A DNA stretch of 64,000 bases, from contig JABMOM010000003.1 in the NCBI GenBank assembly GCA_013204105.1, positions 1 through 64,000 on the forward strand, given 5' to 3'. The translations under genes and the position numbers were made by a program. This document shows, in pieces, positions 53,230-62,406 of this stretch. This DNA comes from Flavobacteriales bacterium (lineage in GTDB: Bacteria > Bacteroidota > Bacteroidia > Flavobacteriales_G > Salibacteraceae). Under the pieces are notes generated by a model. The model did not search any database and was not told where the DNA came from. It worked only from the letters and a program-made list of their open reading frames with translations. Position 1 is the first letter of the stretch, and every line of letters starts with the position of its first letter.

Positions 53230-55048
53230 CCTCGAGAACCGAAAGATCTTTGTGATCACCCTGTTTGCAGTGGTGGCCTTGATCTTCCTCGGTCGACTCT
53301 TTGTGATCCAGGTTTTGGATGACTCCTACTCCTCCTCTGCCGATAACCAAGCCCTTCGTTTTGTCACTCAATATCCATCGCGCGGCATCGTCTACGATCG
53401 CCATGGCAAGATCCTCGTGCAAAACCAAGCCGCGTTTGACCTAATGGTCGTACCTCGACAAATTGCAGGAATTGACACCGATGCCTTTTGCCTTTTGCTC
53501 GACATCGATACCGTTGAGTTCAATCGACGCTTGGATAAGGCAAAAGAATATTCAAACTACCGTGCAAGTGTCTTTCAAAAACAACTTACCGCGGACGAAT
53601 ACGCCAAGATCGCTGAGCGCCTTTATCGATTCAGTGGATTTTACGGACAGAAAAGGAGTCTACGGATCTATCCAGACTCCGTGGCTGCACATGTACTTGG
53701 GTATATCGGCGAGGTAAGTGGCAAGGACATGGAAGAGGACAGCGTCTACAAATCGGGCGACTTCATTGGAATCAGTGGTTTGGAACGGCAATATGAAAAG
53801 GTGTTGCGCGGAGATCGAGGAAGGGAGGTGTTGATGGTAGACGTCCACAATACCGTACAAGGAAGGTATAAGGAAGGTGAGCTCGATATTCCAGCCCATG
53901 CAGGAACCAATCTAATCACCGGTCTTGACCTCGATCTACAACACTACGGAGAGCGACTAATGCAAAACAAAAAGGGGAGCATCGTCGCGATCGAGCCCGG
54001 AACAGGGGAGGTACTTTGCCTGATCTCGAGTCCGACCTACGACCCGAACTTACTGGTAGGGGTAAAACGGGCAAGCAACTATCAACTGCTGGTCGAGAAT
54101 GACTCCCTAGACCCGCTTTTCAATCGTGCCTTGATGGCTAAGTACCCGCCGGGTTCCATCTTCAAAATTGTACAAGCTCTGGTCGCCTTGGACGAAGGGG
54201 TGATCAATGAAAGCACAGCAATTGCTTGCAACAAGGCCTTGGTCGGCTGCCACAACCACCCGTCCGCTCAAAACTTGCGGGAAGCCATTCAAATGTCCTG
54301 CAACCCATACTTCCATCAGGTATTCAAGCGAATGGTTAATCGAGGAACCTCATCGAATTATTTTGAAGACTCCTCGATAGGATTGGACGCCTGGGAAAAA
54401 CGGGTTAAGAAATTTGGTCTGGGCAATCGTCTTGGTTTGGACCTACCCAGCTTAAAAAGCGGCAGCATTCCAGACGTGGCACTTTATGATGGAATCTATG
54501 GTGCTCGCCGTTGGGCCTTCAGCACGATATATTCCGTAAGCATCGGACAAGGAGAAGTAGAAGTCATCCCCATCCAGATGGCGAACCTGGCAGCGATCAT
54601 TGCCAACCGAGGTTATTACGTAGATCCGCACATCGTCAAGGAATTGGATGGCCAGCGCGACTCTTCCTTGCACTACGCGACCCATAGCACTGAGATCGAC
54701 GCTTCGTTCTTTGAACTTATAATCGATGCCATGCAACGCGTTGTTGACCTGCCGGGAGGAACGGCTCGACGTGCGAGGATCGATAGTCTCGCGGTTTGCG
54801 GCAAAACTGGAACAGCGGAGAATCCACACGGCGAGGATCATTCCGTCTTCATCGCCTTTGCACCTAGGGATAATCCGCAGATTGCCATAGCGGTGTATGT
54901 TGAAAATGCCGGCTTTGGGGGAACATGGGCAGCGCCGATCGCCAGCCTTATGATCGAACGCTATATTCGAGGAAGCATAGGTGATTCTTTGAAAGAAGCA
55001 CGTGTGATGGAAGCCAATTTATTGAACGTAATCAAGGATGAGGACTAG
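53222..55048 (+). CDS. mrdA: Penicillin-binding protein 2 (elongasome transpeptidase)
   Basis: PBP2 crosslinks new peptidoglycan in the elongasome. The 608-residue protein has one N-terminal membrane helix (about 8-28), the dimerisation/pedestal region (about 45-200, SRGIVYDRHGKIL) and a transpeptidase domain. The domain has SxxK in PPGSIFK (Ser about 311), SCN and the KTGTAEN motif (about 528). ATG 53222 is favoured; an in-frame start at 53177 is within mreD. It overlaps rodA by 11 bp. Confidence 0.97.
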   Translation: MNNLENRKIFVITLFAVVALIFLGRLFVIQVLDDSYSSSADNQALRFVTQYPSRGIVYDRHGKILVQNQAAFDLMVVPRQIAGIDTDAFCLLLDIDTVEFNRRLDKAKEYSNYRASVFQKQLTADEYAKIAERLYRFSGFYGQKRSLRIYPDSVAAHVLGYIGEVSGKDMEEDSVYKSGDFIGISGLERQYEKVLRGDRGREVLMVDVHNTVQGRYKEGELDIPAHAGTNLITGLDLDLQHYGERLMQNKKGSIVAIEPGTGEVLCLISSPTYDPNLLVGVKRASNYQLLVENDSLDPLFNRALMAKYPPGSIFKIVQALVALDEGVINESTAIACNKALVGCHNHPSAQNLREAIQMSCNPYFHQVFKRMVNRGTSSNYFEDSSIGLDAWEKRVKKFGLGNRLGLDLPSLKSGSIPDVALYDGIYGARRWAFSTIYSVSIGQGEVEVIPIQMANLAAIIANRGYYVDPHIVKELDGQRDSSLHYATHSTEIDASFFELIIDAMQRVVDLPGGTARRARIDSLAVCGKTGTAENPHGEDHSVFIAFAPRDNPQIAIAVYVENAGFGGTWAAPIASLMIERYIRGSIGDSLKEARVMEANLLNVIKDED

Positions 55049-56339
55049 GCGGAGCATATTCGAAGACATCGATTGGGTGATGGTCGTCACCTATGCCGCT
55101 CTGGTTCTTTTTGGGTGGATCAGCATTTATGCGGCCACCTATGACGAGACCCATCCTTCGATCTTCGACTTGGCTAAAAACCATGGCAAACAAGCCTTAT
55201 GGATCGGATTGGCGAGCATCATTGCGATCACCATACTGTTTTTCGACCACCGCTTCTTCGAGACATTTGCCTATTTGATTTATGCCGGCGCCATCCTGTT
55301 GCTGCTGGGAGTCCTCTTGTTCGGAATGGAAATCAAAGGAGCTCAATCCTGGTTCGTGATTGGTTCGATCAGCTTTCAGCCCAGCGAAATCGCAAAATTT
55401 GGAACCGCCCTCGCACTGGCAAAGTACCTGAGTAGCGATGGCAAACGCTTTGACCAGTTTAAAACGAAACTCTACGCTCTTGGGATCATATTCTTTCCTG
55501 CTGCCCTGATCATGCTGCAACCCGATGTGGGATCAACCTTGGTATTCGCAGCCCTGCTGATTGTGTTGTACCGACAAGGGCTAAGCGGATGGATCTTTGG
55601 CCTGGGTTTCATCGCCGCCAGCCTCTTCATCATAGCGCTATTCCTCAAGCAATATCAATGGACCTTCTTCGAACAGGTGGTCCAAGGAAAAATGGCCTTC
55701 ATTGTTGGGCTTACGCTTTTGGCCGGATTCATTCTATACTTCCTTCGCAAGCGCAAAGGAAGTAGACTGGCAGTGGGGGGTGGCTATGTGGTATCACTTG
55801 GCTATTTCCTGAGCGTGGACTGGCTTTTCGACAAGCTGCTTCAGCCCCACCATCAAAACCGGATCAACGAACTTTTGGGCATCGTATCAGATCCGTTGGG
55901 CGCTGGCTACAACGTACACCAATCCAAGATCGCGATCGGTTCCGGTGGCTTCAGTGGGAAGGGATTTCTACAAGGCACGCAAACCAAGTTTCACTTTGTT
56001 CCTGAGCAAAGCACCGATTTCATTTTCTGTACGGTGGGTGAAGAATGGGGATTTATCGGAAGCTTTATCGTTATTTCCCTCTTTCTATTCCTATTAGGTA
56101 GGATCATTTGGAATGCGGAGAATCAACGCAGTTCCTTCACTCGAATCTATGGATACAGCGTAGCATCCATCCTTTTCATTCACTTTGCCATCAACATCGG
56201 CATGGCCATAGGTCTCGCTCCTGTGATCGGAATACCACTCCCCTTCTTCAGTTATGGAGGATCTTCGCTCTGGTCCTTCACCCTGCTGCTTTTTACGTAC
56301 ATCAAACTCGACTCCGAGCGGAAATACGTACTGCGCTAA
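55038..56339 (+). CDS. rodA: Peptidoglycan glycosyltransferase RodA
   Basis: RodA is the SEDS-family glycan polymerase that works with PBP2. The 433-residue integral membrane protein has about ten helices. Its SEDS motifs include GAQSWFVIGSISFQPSEIAKF, MLQPDVGSTLVF, GAGYNVHQSKIAIGSGGFSGKG, STDFIFCTVGEEWGF and GIPLPFFSYGGSSL. It closes the mreBCD-mrdA-rodA run and converges on the BrkB-family gene. Confidence 0.96.
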   Translation: MRTRRSIFEDIDWVMVVTYAALVLFGWISIYAATYDETHPSIFDLAKNHGKQALWIGLASIIAITILFFDHRFFETFAYLIYAGAILLLLGVLLFGMEIKGAQSWFVIGSISFQPSEIAKFGTALALAKYLSSDGKRFDQFKTKLYALGIIFFPAALIMLQPDVGSTLVFAALLIVLYRQGLSGWIFGLGFIAASLFIIALFLKQYQWTFFEQVVQGKMAFIVGLTLLAGFILYFLRKRKGSRLAVGGGYVVSLGYFLSVDWLFDKLLQPHHQNRINELLGIVSDPLGAGYNVHQSKIAIGSGGFSGKGFLQGTQTKFHFVPEQSTDFIFCTVGEEWGFIGSFIVISLFLFLLGRIIWNAENQRSSFTRIYGYSVASILFIHFAINIGMAIGLAPVIGIPLPFFSYGGSSLWSFTLLLFTYIKLDSERKYVLR

Positions 56340-56423
56340 CATTGGATTAGCCCTGCTCTTGCCCAGTCTCATGGACGCTGAGATCCGCATTCCACTGGAG
56401 CAAACTGCTGTGGTGGGCTGGAG

Positions 56424-57779
56424 CTATTTCTTTGCGACTTGAACCTCGGGAAGGTCTCTGACCAAAAGGTTTTCGCTGGTTTCCTTCATGGCCTCGCGCA
56501 GCTCACTGTACTTGACGAAATAATCATTGTAGGCCGGATCCTTCAACCTTGGAATTTCCGTAAACCCAACCAAGTCAATGGCGCGGACAACGTCATCCAC
56601 AAATAGCCGCTCTAGGGATCTGTGCGGCAGGTAAGACGATGCTTCCTTGTTCGAATTCTCCAACTCACTCAGAAGCTTCGCTTCCACCATCAAATCCAAA
56701 ACGCGAGATGTAACACCATATGGAAGGTCCAACTCTACGCTCAAATCCTTTGCCGAATAAGGGTCATCCCCTCTGTCGAATGCAGCCGCGATCCTTCGCA
56801 TCAATAACAATGCAATGACATGGCGCTGGGAGCTGCTCAATCGGTCGCCATCTACTTCATTCTCAATCTCTACAACATACTGATTGGCATAGGCAATTTC
56901 TGCTCCAATCAATGTGATCAGCCACGAAATATTCACCCAAATTAGGAACAAAGGCAAGGCCGCAAAACTTCCGTAGATGGCATTGTACTTGCTCACTCCC
57001 ACTTGGAAGTTAATGTACCCCCATTCTAACAATTGGAACGACGTCCCCGCGATGATTCCAGCGATCAGTGCTGATTTTAACTTCACCTTCGTATTAGGCA
57101 TGACGATGTAGACAAACGTGAAGAGCAGCCAGATCAAGGTATAAGGGATCATCTTGATCAAGAAATGCAAGAAAGGCCCAATGGATTGCAGCAAGTCATA
57201 TCCAGCCAAGAGATTCTCCAATTCCTGAGAGATCACCACCGTAATACTTCCCGCCAAAATCACAATTACTGGCGCGAACAGCATAATGCTGAAATATTCT
57301 GTAAACCTCCTTAGCCAAGCACGCCCTTTGGCCACTTTCCAGATGTCGTTAAAGGACATTTCGATTCGCACCAACAAGCGCATAACCGTCCAAAGCAATA
57401 TCACGACTCCGATGCCCGCCAGCAAGCCACCTTGCGTATTTTCCAACATGCGTTCAGAGAAATTCATCACTTGGTCGACAACCTCTTGGTGGCCGCTCAT
57501 CGCTGAGTTCAGCTGTTCTTCCAATGTCTCTTGAAATCCAAAGCCTTTGGCTACCGCGAAAGCCAAGGCCACTAAAGGCACAACCGACAACAGCGTATAG
57601 AACGTCAATCCAGCCGCCTGTAACTGGAGATTATCCTTTGCGTAGTTGCGAAGCACAATCAAAATGATCCTGAGTTGCTTAATAAAAAACGCCGTCAGCA
57701 AATTGCGATCTTGCAACCTAACGCCCCAAATGCGTTGGTGGATGTAGTTGGGCAACCAGTTATGAGTGTGTTTCGCCAT
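56424..57779 (-). CDS. YihY/BrkB-family membrane protein with C-terminal winged-helix region
   Basis: The 451-residue protein has the six-helix YihY/BrkB core (about 45-320, AAGLTFYTLLSVVPLVALAFA, PNTKVKLKSALIAGIIAG, FLIWVNISWLITLIGAEIAY). A C-terminal soluble region (about 325-451, SSSQRHVIALLLMRRIAAAFDR, ELDLPYGVTSRVLDLMVEAKLL) resembles a winged-helix/Rrf2-like fold. Function of the family is not settled. ATG 57779 is chosen because it starts MAKHTHNWLP just before the core; an upstream in-frame ATG (57896) would overlap the NagZ gene. Confidence 0.85.
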   Translation of the reverse strand: MAKHTHNWLPNYIHQRIWGVRLQDRNLLTAFFIKQLRIILIVLRNYAKDNLQLQAAGLTFYTLLSVVPLVALAFAVAKGFGFQETLEEQLNSAMSGHQEVVDQVMNFSERMLENTQGGLLAGIGVVILLWTVMRLLVRIEMSFNDIWKVAKGRAWLRRFTEYFSIMLFAPVIVILAGSITVVISQELENLLAGYDLLQSIGPFLHFLIKMIPYTLIWLLFTFVYIVMPNTKVKLKSALIAGIIAGTSFQLLEWGYINFQVGVSKYNAIYGSFAALPLFLIWVNISWLITLIGAEIAYANQYVVEIENEVDGDRLSSSQRHVIALLLMRRIAAAFDRGDDPYSAKDLSVELDLPYGVTSRVLDLMVEAKLLSELENSNKEASSYLPHRSLERLFVDDVVRAIDLVGFTEIPRLKDPAYNDYFVKYSELREAMKETSENLLVRDLPEVQVAKK

Positions 57780-57794
57780 CAATAGAGTAAAGTT

Positions 57795-57802
57795 CAAAAA
57801 TA
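57795..57802 (-). promoter_or_regulatory. -7 element of the BrkB-family gene
   Basis: Minus strand TATTTTTG is an exact TAnnTTTG match 15 nt before the ATG at 57779, in the 70-nt divergent gap. No clear -33 element is seen. Confidence 0.45.
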
Positions 57803-57837
57803 TTGGAATCCTGCCAGCTGTCGGCATGATAATGGAA

Positions 57838-57845
57838 TAGGTTTG
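57838..57845 (+). promoter_or_regulatory. -7 element of nagZ, 4 nt before its ATG
   Basis: TAGGTTTG is an exact TAnnTTTG match, followed by ACAC and the ATG (57850). No TTG at the usual -33 distance. Confidence 0.5.
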
Positions 57846-57849
57846 ACAC

Positions 57850-58965
57850 ATGCAAAGATTTTTCACCCTTTCGATCCTCTTCATCGTCGGGATCACGCAG
57901 AGCGCGTGCAGTCAACCGAATGGCGCACGTTTTCAATTGCAGGACTTCTACTCGACCAACCCAAAACTCGATGCTCAAGTTGATTTGGTATTCGATCAAT
58001 TAAAGGCCGATGAGCGAGTGGCACAAATGATCATCACCTCCCTTGGCAAACTAGGTAAGCCCATGAACGTGGTGGAACCATTAGTGGCTAATCATAAGGT
58101 AGGAGGCGTCATTTTCTTGAGTGGAGACCCCGGGCAGTTCATGGAGGACATCCGTATGCTCGGAGACATGTCGGTTGGCTATCCATTGCTCATGAGCATG
58201 GATGCTGAACCCAGTCTTTTCAATCGGCGCTTGCCGGGTACTCCTCCGATGTCTACGACCAACGAACTAAAAACCATTGAGGCCATAGAAGGGGCCGTTC
58301 AAGTCATCGACAGCACGCTGACAAACATTGGTTTCCATCACAACTACGCTCCCGTGATCGATGTATCTCCTGATAATGAAGCCATTGGCAACCGCACCCT
58401 GGGCAGTGATTCCACTACTATCATTCCATTGGCCAACGCATTCATCCGACAAACCCAGGCCGACCAGATCGTGGCCACCGCCAAACATTTTCCAGGTCAC
58501 GGTCGTGTAAGTGGTGATACACATAAGAAACTGGTATATATCGACGGAGAACTTACGGAAGTTTCGCTCTACAAACCTGTAATCAATGCGGGGGTACTTT
58601 CGATCATGGTCGCTCACGTCGCCATTGAGAACAATGAAAAGTATGGAACCGGAGGAATGCCTTCCACTTTAAGTCCTGTAGTCGTAACAGAGCTTTTACG
58701 CAAGGAATTGGGATTCGAAGGTCTTATTATCACCGACGCGATGAACATGGGTGCCGTGGCTGAAATACCACAATCAACACTCTTAGCGGCAAAGGCGGGA
58801 TGTGATATGATCCTAATGCCGCCGGATGAAGAAGGAACGATCTCGGCAATCATGAATGAGATGGCAAGTGATCCAGCTTTCAAGCAACAAGTCGAAGCTT
58901 CGATCAAGCGTGTGATACGACTGAAACTATGTTTAGGAATGATTTACGGCCCCTTTACAAACTAA
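57850..58965 (+). CDS. NagZ-like beta-N-acetylglucosaminidase lipoprotein (GH3)
   Basis: The 371-residue protein is a glycoside hydrolase family 3 catalytic domain. It has KHFPGHGRVSGDTHKKL (about 212-228, with the Asp-His acid/base pair) and the nucleophile in IITDAMNMGAV (Asp about 296). An N-terminal lipoprotein signal (TQSAC, Cys20) places it in the envelope. NagZ removes GlcNAc from muropeptides during cell-wall recycling. Only the GH3 N-terminal domain is present; in many Bacteroidota it is fused to a second domain, so this is a short form. It overlaps the end of the convergent LEA14-like gene by 11 bp. Confidence 0.87.
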   Translation: MQRFFTLSILFIVGITQSACSQPNGARFQLQDFYSTNPKLDAQVDLVFDQLKADERVAQMIITSLGKLGKPMNVVEPLVANHKVGGVIFLSGDPGQFMEDIRMLGDMSVGYPLLMSMDAEPSLFNRRLPGTPPMSTTNELKTIEAIEGAVQVIDSTLTNIGFHHNYAPVIDVSPDNEAIGNRTLGSDSTTIIPLANAFIRQTQADQIVATAKHFPGHGRVSGDTHKKLVYIDGELTEVSLYKPVINAGVLSIMVAHVAIENNEKYGTGGMPSTLSPVVVTELLRKELGFEGLIITDAMNMGAVAEIPQSTLLAAKAGCDMILMPPDEEGTISAIMNEMASDPAFKQQVEASIKRVIRLKLCLGMIYGPFTN

Positions 58966-59434
58966 GTGGCATATCCGTTTTTAGCTCTATGGGCACTTTC
59001 TTCGAGTAAAAGAAATTTCCCGCCTTTAATTCACCTTTAATGATCATCTCGGGCTTTTTTCCTGTGAGCAGGCTCGCAAGTCCAGATAAGCCCGCCGCAA
59101 TTGCGTCGCCAACCGTTCCTTTCACGTCTACTTCGTAATCCTCTGTGGAATTCGCGTTGATCTTAAAGGATTTCGCAAGGTGCGCATCGCCCAAATGCAT
59201 TTTACCAGAATAGATTTGAAATTCACCCGACTTTACGGTGATTGGAAAGGAGTTGGGATTCGTCAACACCAAGGTTAAAGTCGCATCGAGTTTTCCCTCC
59301 TCAAATCGGTTTATTTCAAAGCGGTCAACTCGATCAAGTTCAACATCCTTAAATTCACAACCCGAAACGAGAAGAACCGTCATTAGGATGGAGAAAAGCA
59401 TTAGGTACCTATTCAGTCGATGAGAAAAACGCAT
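58955..59434 (-). CDS. LEA14-like (water stress/hypersensitive response domain) lipoprotein
   Basis: The 159-residue protein has a lipoprotein signal with lipobox LVSGC (Cys26). A single LEA type 2 (WHy-like) beta domain follows (DVELDRVDRFEINRF, ATLTLVLTNPNSFPITVKSG, FKINANSTEDYEVDVKG). ATG 59434 gives a normal positively charged n-region, but its 5' end overlaps that of the divergent gene by 15 bp. ATG 59401 would avoid this but leave a very short signal. Function unknown. Confidence 0.78.
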   Translation of the reverse strand: MRFSHRLNRYLMLFSILMTVLLVSGCEFKDVELDRVDRFEINRFEEGKLDATLTLVLTNPNSFPITVKSGEFQIYSGKMHLGDAHLAKSFKINANSTEDYEVDVKGTVGDAIAAGLSGLASLLTGKKPEMIIKGELKAGNFFYSKKVPIELKTDMPLSL

Positions 59435-62404
59435 AAGGCAATCAGTTTAACAACAAAGAAAACGCTTCTTCGGCTGTTTTCATGTGTTTTGCTGCTGGCT
59501 ATTGCATTTCCTGCGCTGAGCCAAGGCTTCAGGACCAATCACTGGGCCTTCCCTTCACTGAATGGACTCGACTTTTCATCCGGCACCCCGACATCTTACA
59601 GCACTGCCATGACAGGGGAAATGGGAACATCCGCCATCTCCGACGAGAATGGGGACCTATTGTTTTACAGCAATGGCAACAAAGTCTGGGAAGCGGGTGG
59701 CGCAATCATGTCTGGTGGAAGCAACCTGGTCGGCGACCCCCAAGCCACGCAGTCTTCATTGATCATACCCGCTACCCTCAGCAGTACGCGCTATTATCTT
59801 TTTGTCAACGATGCCAACACTGGTCCAAATGGGTTTCAGTACTACGACGTCGAGATGACATTGAACGGTGGAAATGGTGGAGTGGTTGGTCCCACTATGC
59901 TATTGGACTCAACGACGGAAAAAATGGCTGCGGCACGCCACGGCGACGATTGGGGTTATTGGGTTGTTGCCCACAAATGGGAGTCGGATGAATTTCACGC
60001 CTTTCTGATCGATGACAATGGGGTGAATTCGAGTCCCGTTATCAGTGCCGTTGGAATAGAGCACCTCAACAGCGCAGGTTCAGGGGAGGAAACGGGGCAG
60101 ATGAAGATTTCCCCGGATGGCGGTTGGCTTGCAACGTGTAATTTCTCGTCCGGCTATGTCCAACTATTTCGCTTTGATAACACAACCGGAGCCGTATCCG
60201 ATCCGATCACCCTCGCATCTGGCAACAGCGTGTTTCCCTTTGGCTTGGAATTCAGCGCGGATAGCAAGAAACTCTTCTACGGACGCCGCGTTTCCAACGG
60301 CAGCAACCCAGCGGGCATCCACCAATTCGACCTCGACCATGCTTCTGTAGATTGTTTATTGGCCAGTGAAACGGTCATTTCCAACAACAATCCTTTCAAG
60401 CTGTACACAGATTTGCAATTGGCCAACAACAAGAAGATCTATGTATCCTATTTCAAGCCTTCTCCTTTCAATGCGGATACCTTAGGACTGATCGACCAAC
60501 CCGATGTGATGTGTCCGGATTGCGACTATACAGACAACCACCTGCTCGTAGACAACGTGATCTTTTCAGGTGTTACGAATTTCGTTTCAAGTTTTCTGAG
60601 CGACGGGATCAGTTACACCTTCGGCACCAACTGCGAGGACGACTCTACTTGGTTCATGCCGGAGGATACGATTGGATTGGACAGTGTGCGTTGGAATTTT
60701 GGGGATCCGACCACCGGAGCTGCAAATGTGAGCACCCTGATCAATGCAGCCCACGTGTTTAGTAACGCTCCAGATACCTTCCTTGTCACGCTTTACGCTT
60801 ATCGAGGATCGGCTGGTGATACGTTCACGCGCAACGTGATTGTATGGGACACCGCCGTAAACTTGATTGGGCCAGACACCACCTTATGTTCTGGCCAATC
60901 CATCACCATGGATGCGACGTGGTATGACGCCTGCGTGTTGTGGGAAGATGGATCGACCAACAACACATTTACCACCAATCAGGAAGGGTGGCACAGCGTA
61001 GAAATCTATCACCAGAGTTGTGTATGGACCGACTCGGTCAACGTTACCATCGTTTCCCAACCACCCCAATTCGGTCTCGGGAATGATACTTCGGTCTGTG
61101 CCGACGTCAATTTTATCATCGACCCTGATCTTCAGAACGCATTCTACACGTGGCACGATGGATCGCACGATACCACATTTAACGTCAGTACTACTGGAAC
61201 TTACTGGTTACAGGCTAGCAATGCTTGTGGAACGACGACGGATACACTCAATGTTATTCTGAACGAAGCAGCGCAACCCGTCCTTAACTTCCCTGGAGAC
61301 ACGACCGGTTGTGACACGATTGGAATTCCACTGGACGTGACGTTCGAAGGAGCTGTGTACACGTGGAATGACGGTGAAACCACGCCGATCCGCACCATCA
61401 CCGAATCTGGCATCTACTGGGTACGCGTCGGAAATGCGTGTGACACGGTAAGCGACACGATCAACATTCACATTGACAAACCCATCTTCGGCGCACTCCC
61501 TGATCGAGATGTAGTTTGTTCTGACGATCTGCTCAATACGCTGATTTTGCTTGCTTCTCTGGATTCGCAAGTGGTGACTTGGAGCGATGGAAGCATCGGT
61601 CCAACCCTGACGCTTTCAAATCAAACCGGCACCTATTGGTTTACCCAAACCAATGCTTGTGGACTGGCATCAGATACCGTAGAAGTGCTTTCCTATGATA
61701 CCTCGTATGCACTTTTGATTGGCAACGACACCACCCTGTGCTCGGCTTTGGACACGGTGCGCATTGGAGATTTCGCAGATGATTTCCCTTGGACTTACGA
61801 CTGGAATACTGGCTCCAGTGAGCCTATCTTGACGGTAAACCCGGGCATTTATCAAGTCGACGCTCGCTTGAGGTGCGACACTGCTACACAGCGCGTGACC
61901 GTGGGAAGGGCGCCCAGGGTGTTCATTACGGACAGTATCACCCGAACGATTTGTGAAGGAGACACCTTGGCTCTGCTTGTTTCCACACTGGAAGCGGACC
62001 GTTTCGATTGGTCTACCGGAAGTACCACCAATGAGACCACCATCACGGAATCTGGAGACTATTTCGTAACCGTGATTGACACCTTTGGTTGCCGGCATGT
62101 CGACAGTATTGGTTTAAATGACCGCTGTCCAGGCTCCGTGTTTGTGCCCAATGTATTCACCCCCAGTGCAGATGGGATCAACGATGAGTTTTGCGTTGAA
62201 TTGACCAACATCGTCGACTTCGAATTTTCGGTCTACGATCGCTGGGGCGGTGAAATCCTTTACTCTTCCAACCAAACCAAATGTTGGGACGGAGAGATCA
62301 GTGGAACAGATGCAACTGAAGGCGTCTATTACTACATCCTCAACACCCTAGACGCAATGGGAGAAAGGGCTTCTTTTAGAGGAGCCTTTACCCTGCTTCG
62401 ATAA
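59420..62404 (+). CDS. Secreted T9SS type-B cargo protein with beta-propeller-like N-terminus and six tandem Ig-like repeats
   Basis: The 994-residue protein has a signal peptide (about 1-34, FPALSQ) and an N-terminal region (about 36-390) that looks like a beta-propeller (SAISDENGDLLFYSNGNKVW, QMKISPDGGWLATCNF). A PKD-like stretch (about 400-475) follows. Next come six tandem repeats of about 70 residues (start near 483, 552, 624, 693, 767, 838), with a Cys and a W.DGS motif in most copies and a closing YWV/YWL segment. A type-B sorting domain (about 905-994, VFVPNVFTPSADGINDEF, VYDRWGGEILYSSN) ends it. It should be exported by the type IX system. Its role is unknown; adhesion is plausible. 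Confidence 0.9.
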   Translation: MRKTHKAISLTTKKTLLRLFSCVLLLAIAFPALSQGFRTNHWAFPSLNGLDFSSGTPTSYSTAMTGEMGTSAISDENGDLLFYSNGNKVWEAGGAIMSGGSNLVGDPQATQSSLIIPATLSSTRYYLFVNDANTGPNGFQYYDVEMTLNGGNGGVVGPTMLLDSTTEKMAAARHGDDWGYWVVAHKWESDEFHAFLIDDNGVNSSPVISAVGIEHLNSAGSGEETGQMKISPDGGWLATCNFSSGYVQLFRFDNTTGAVSDPITLASGNSVFPFGLEFSADSKKLFYGRRVSNGSNPAGIHQFDLDHASVDCLLASETVISNNNPFKLYTDLQLANNKKIYVSYFKPSPFNADTLGLIDQPDVMCPDCDYTDNHLLVDNVIFSGVTNFVSSFLSDGISYTFGTNCEDDSTWFMPEDTIGLDSVRWNFGDPTTGAANVSTLINAAHVFSNAPDTFLVTLYAYRGSAGDTFTRNVIVWDTAVNLIGPDTTLCSGQSITMDATWYDACVLWEDGSTNNTFTTNQEGWHSVEIYHQSCVWTDSVNVTIVSQPPQFGLGNDTSVCADVNFIIDPDLQNAFYTWHDGSHDTTFNVSTTGTYWLQASNACGTTTDTLNVILNEAAQPVLNFPGDTTGCDTIGIPLDVTFEGAVYTWNDGETTPIRTITESGIYWVRVGNACDTVSDTINIHIDKPIFGALPDRDVVCSDDLLNTLILLASLDSQVVTWSDGSIGPTLTLSNQTGTYWFTQTNACGLASDTVEVLSYDTSYALLIGNDTTLCSALDTVRIGDFADDFPWTYDWNTGSSEPILTVNPGIYQVDARLRCDTATQRVTVGRAPRVFITDSITRTICEGDTLALLVSTLEADRFDWSTGSTTNETTITESGDYFVTVIDTFGCRHVDSIGLNDRCPGSVFVPNVFTPSADGINDEFCVELTNIVDFEFSVYDRWGGEILYSSNQTKCWDGEISGTDATEGVYYYILNTLDAMGERASFRGAFTLLR

Positions 62405-62406
62405 GT

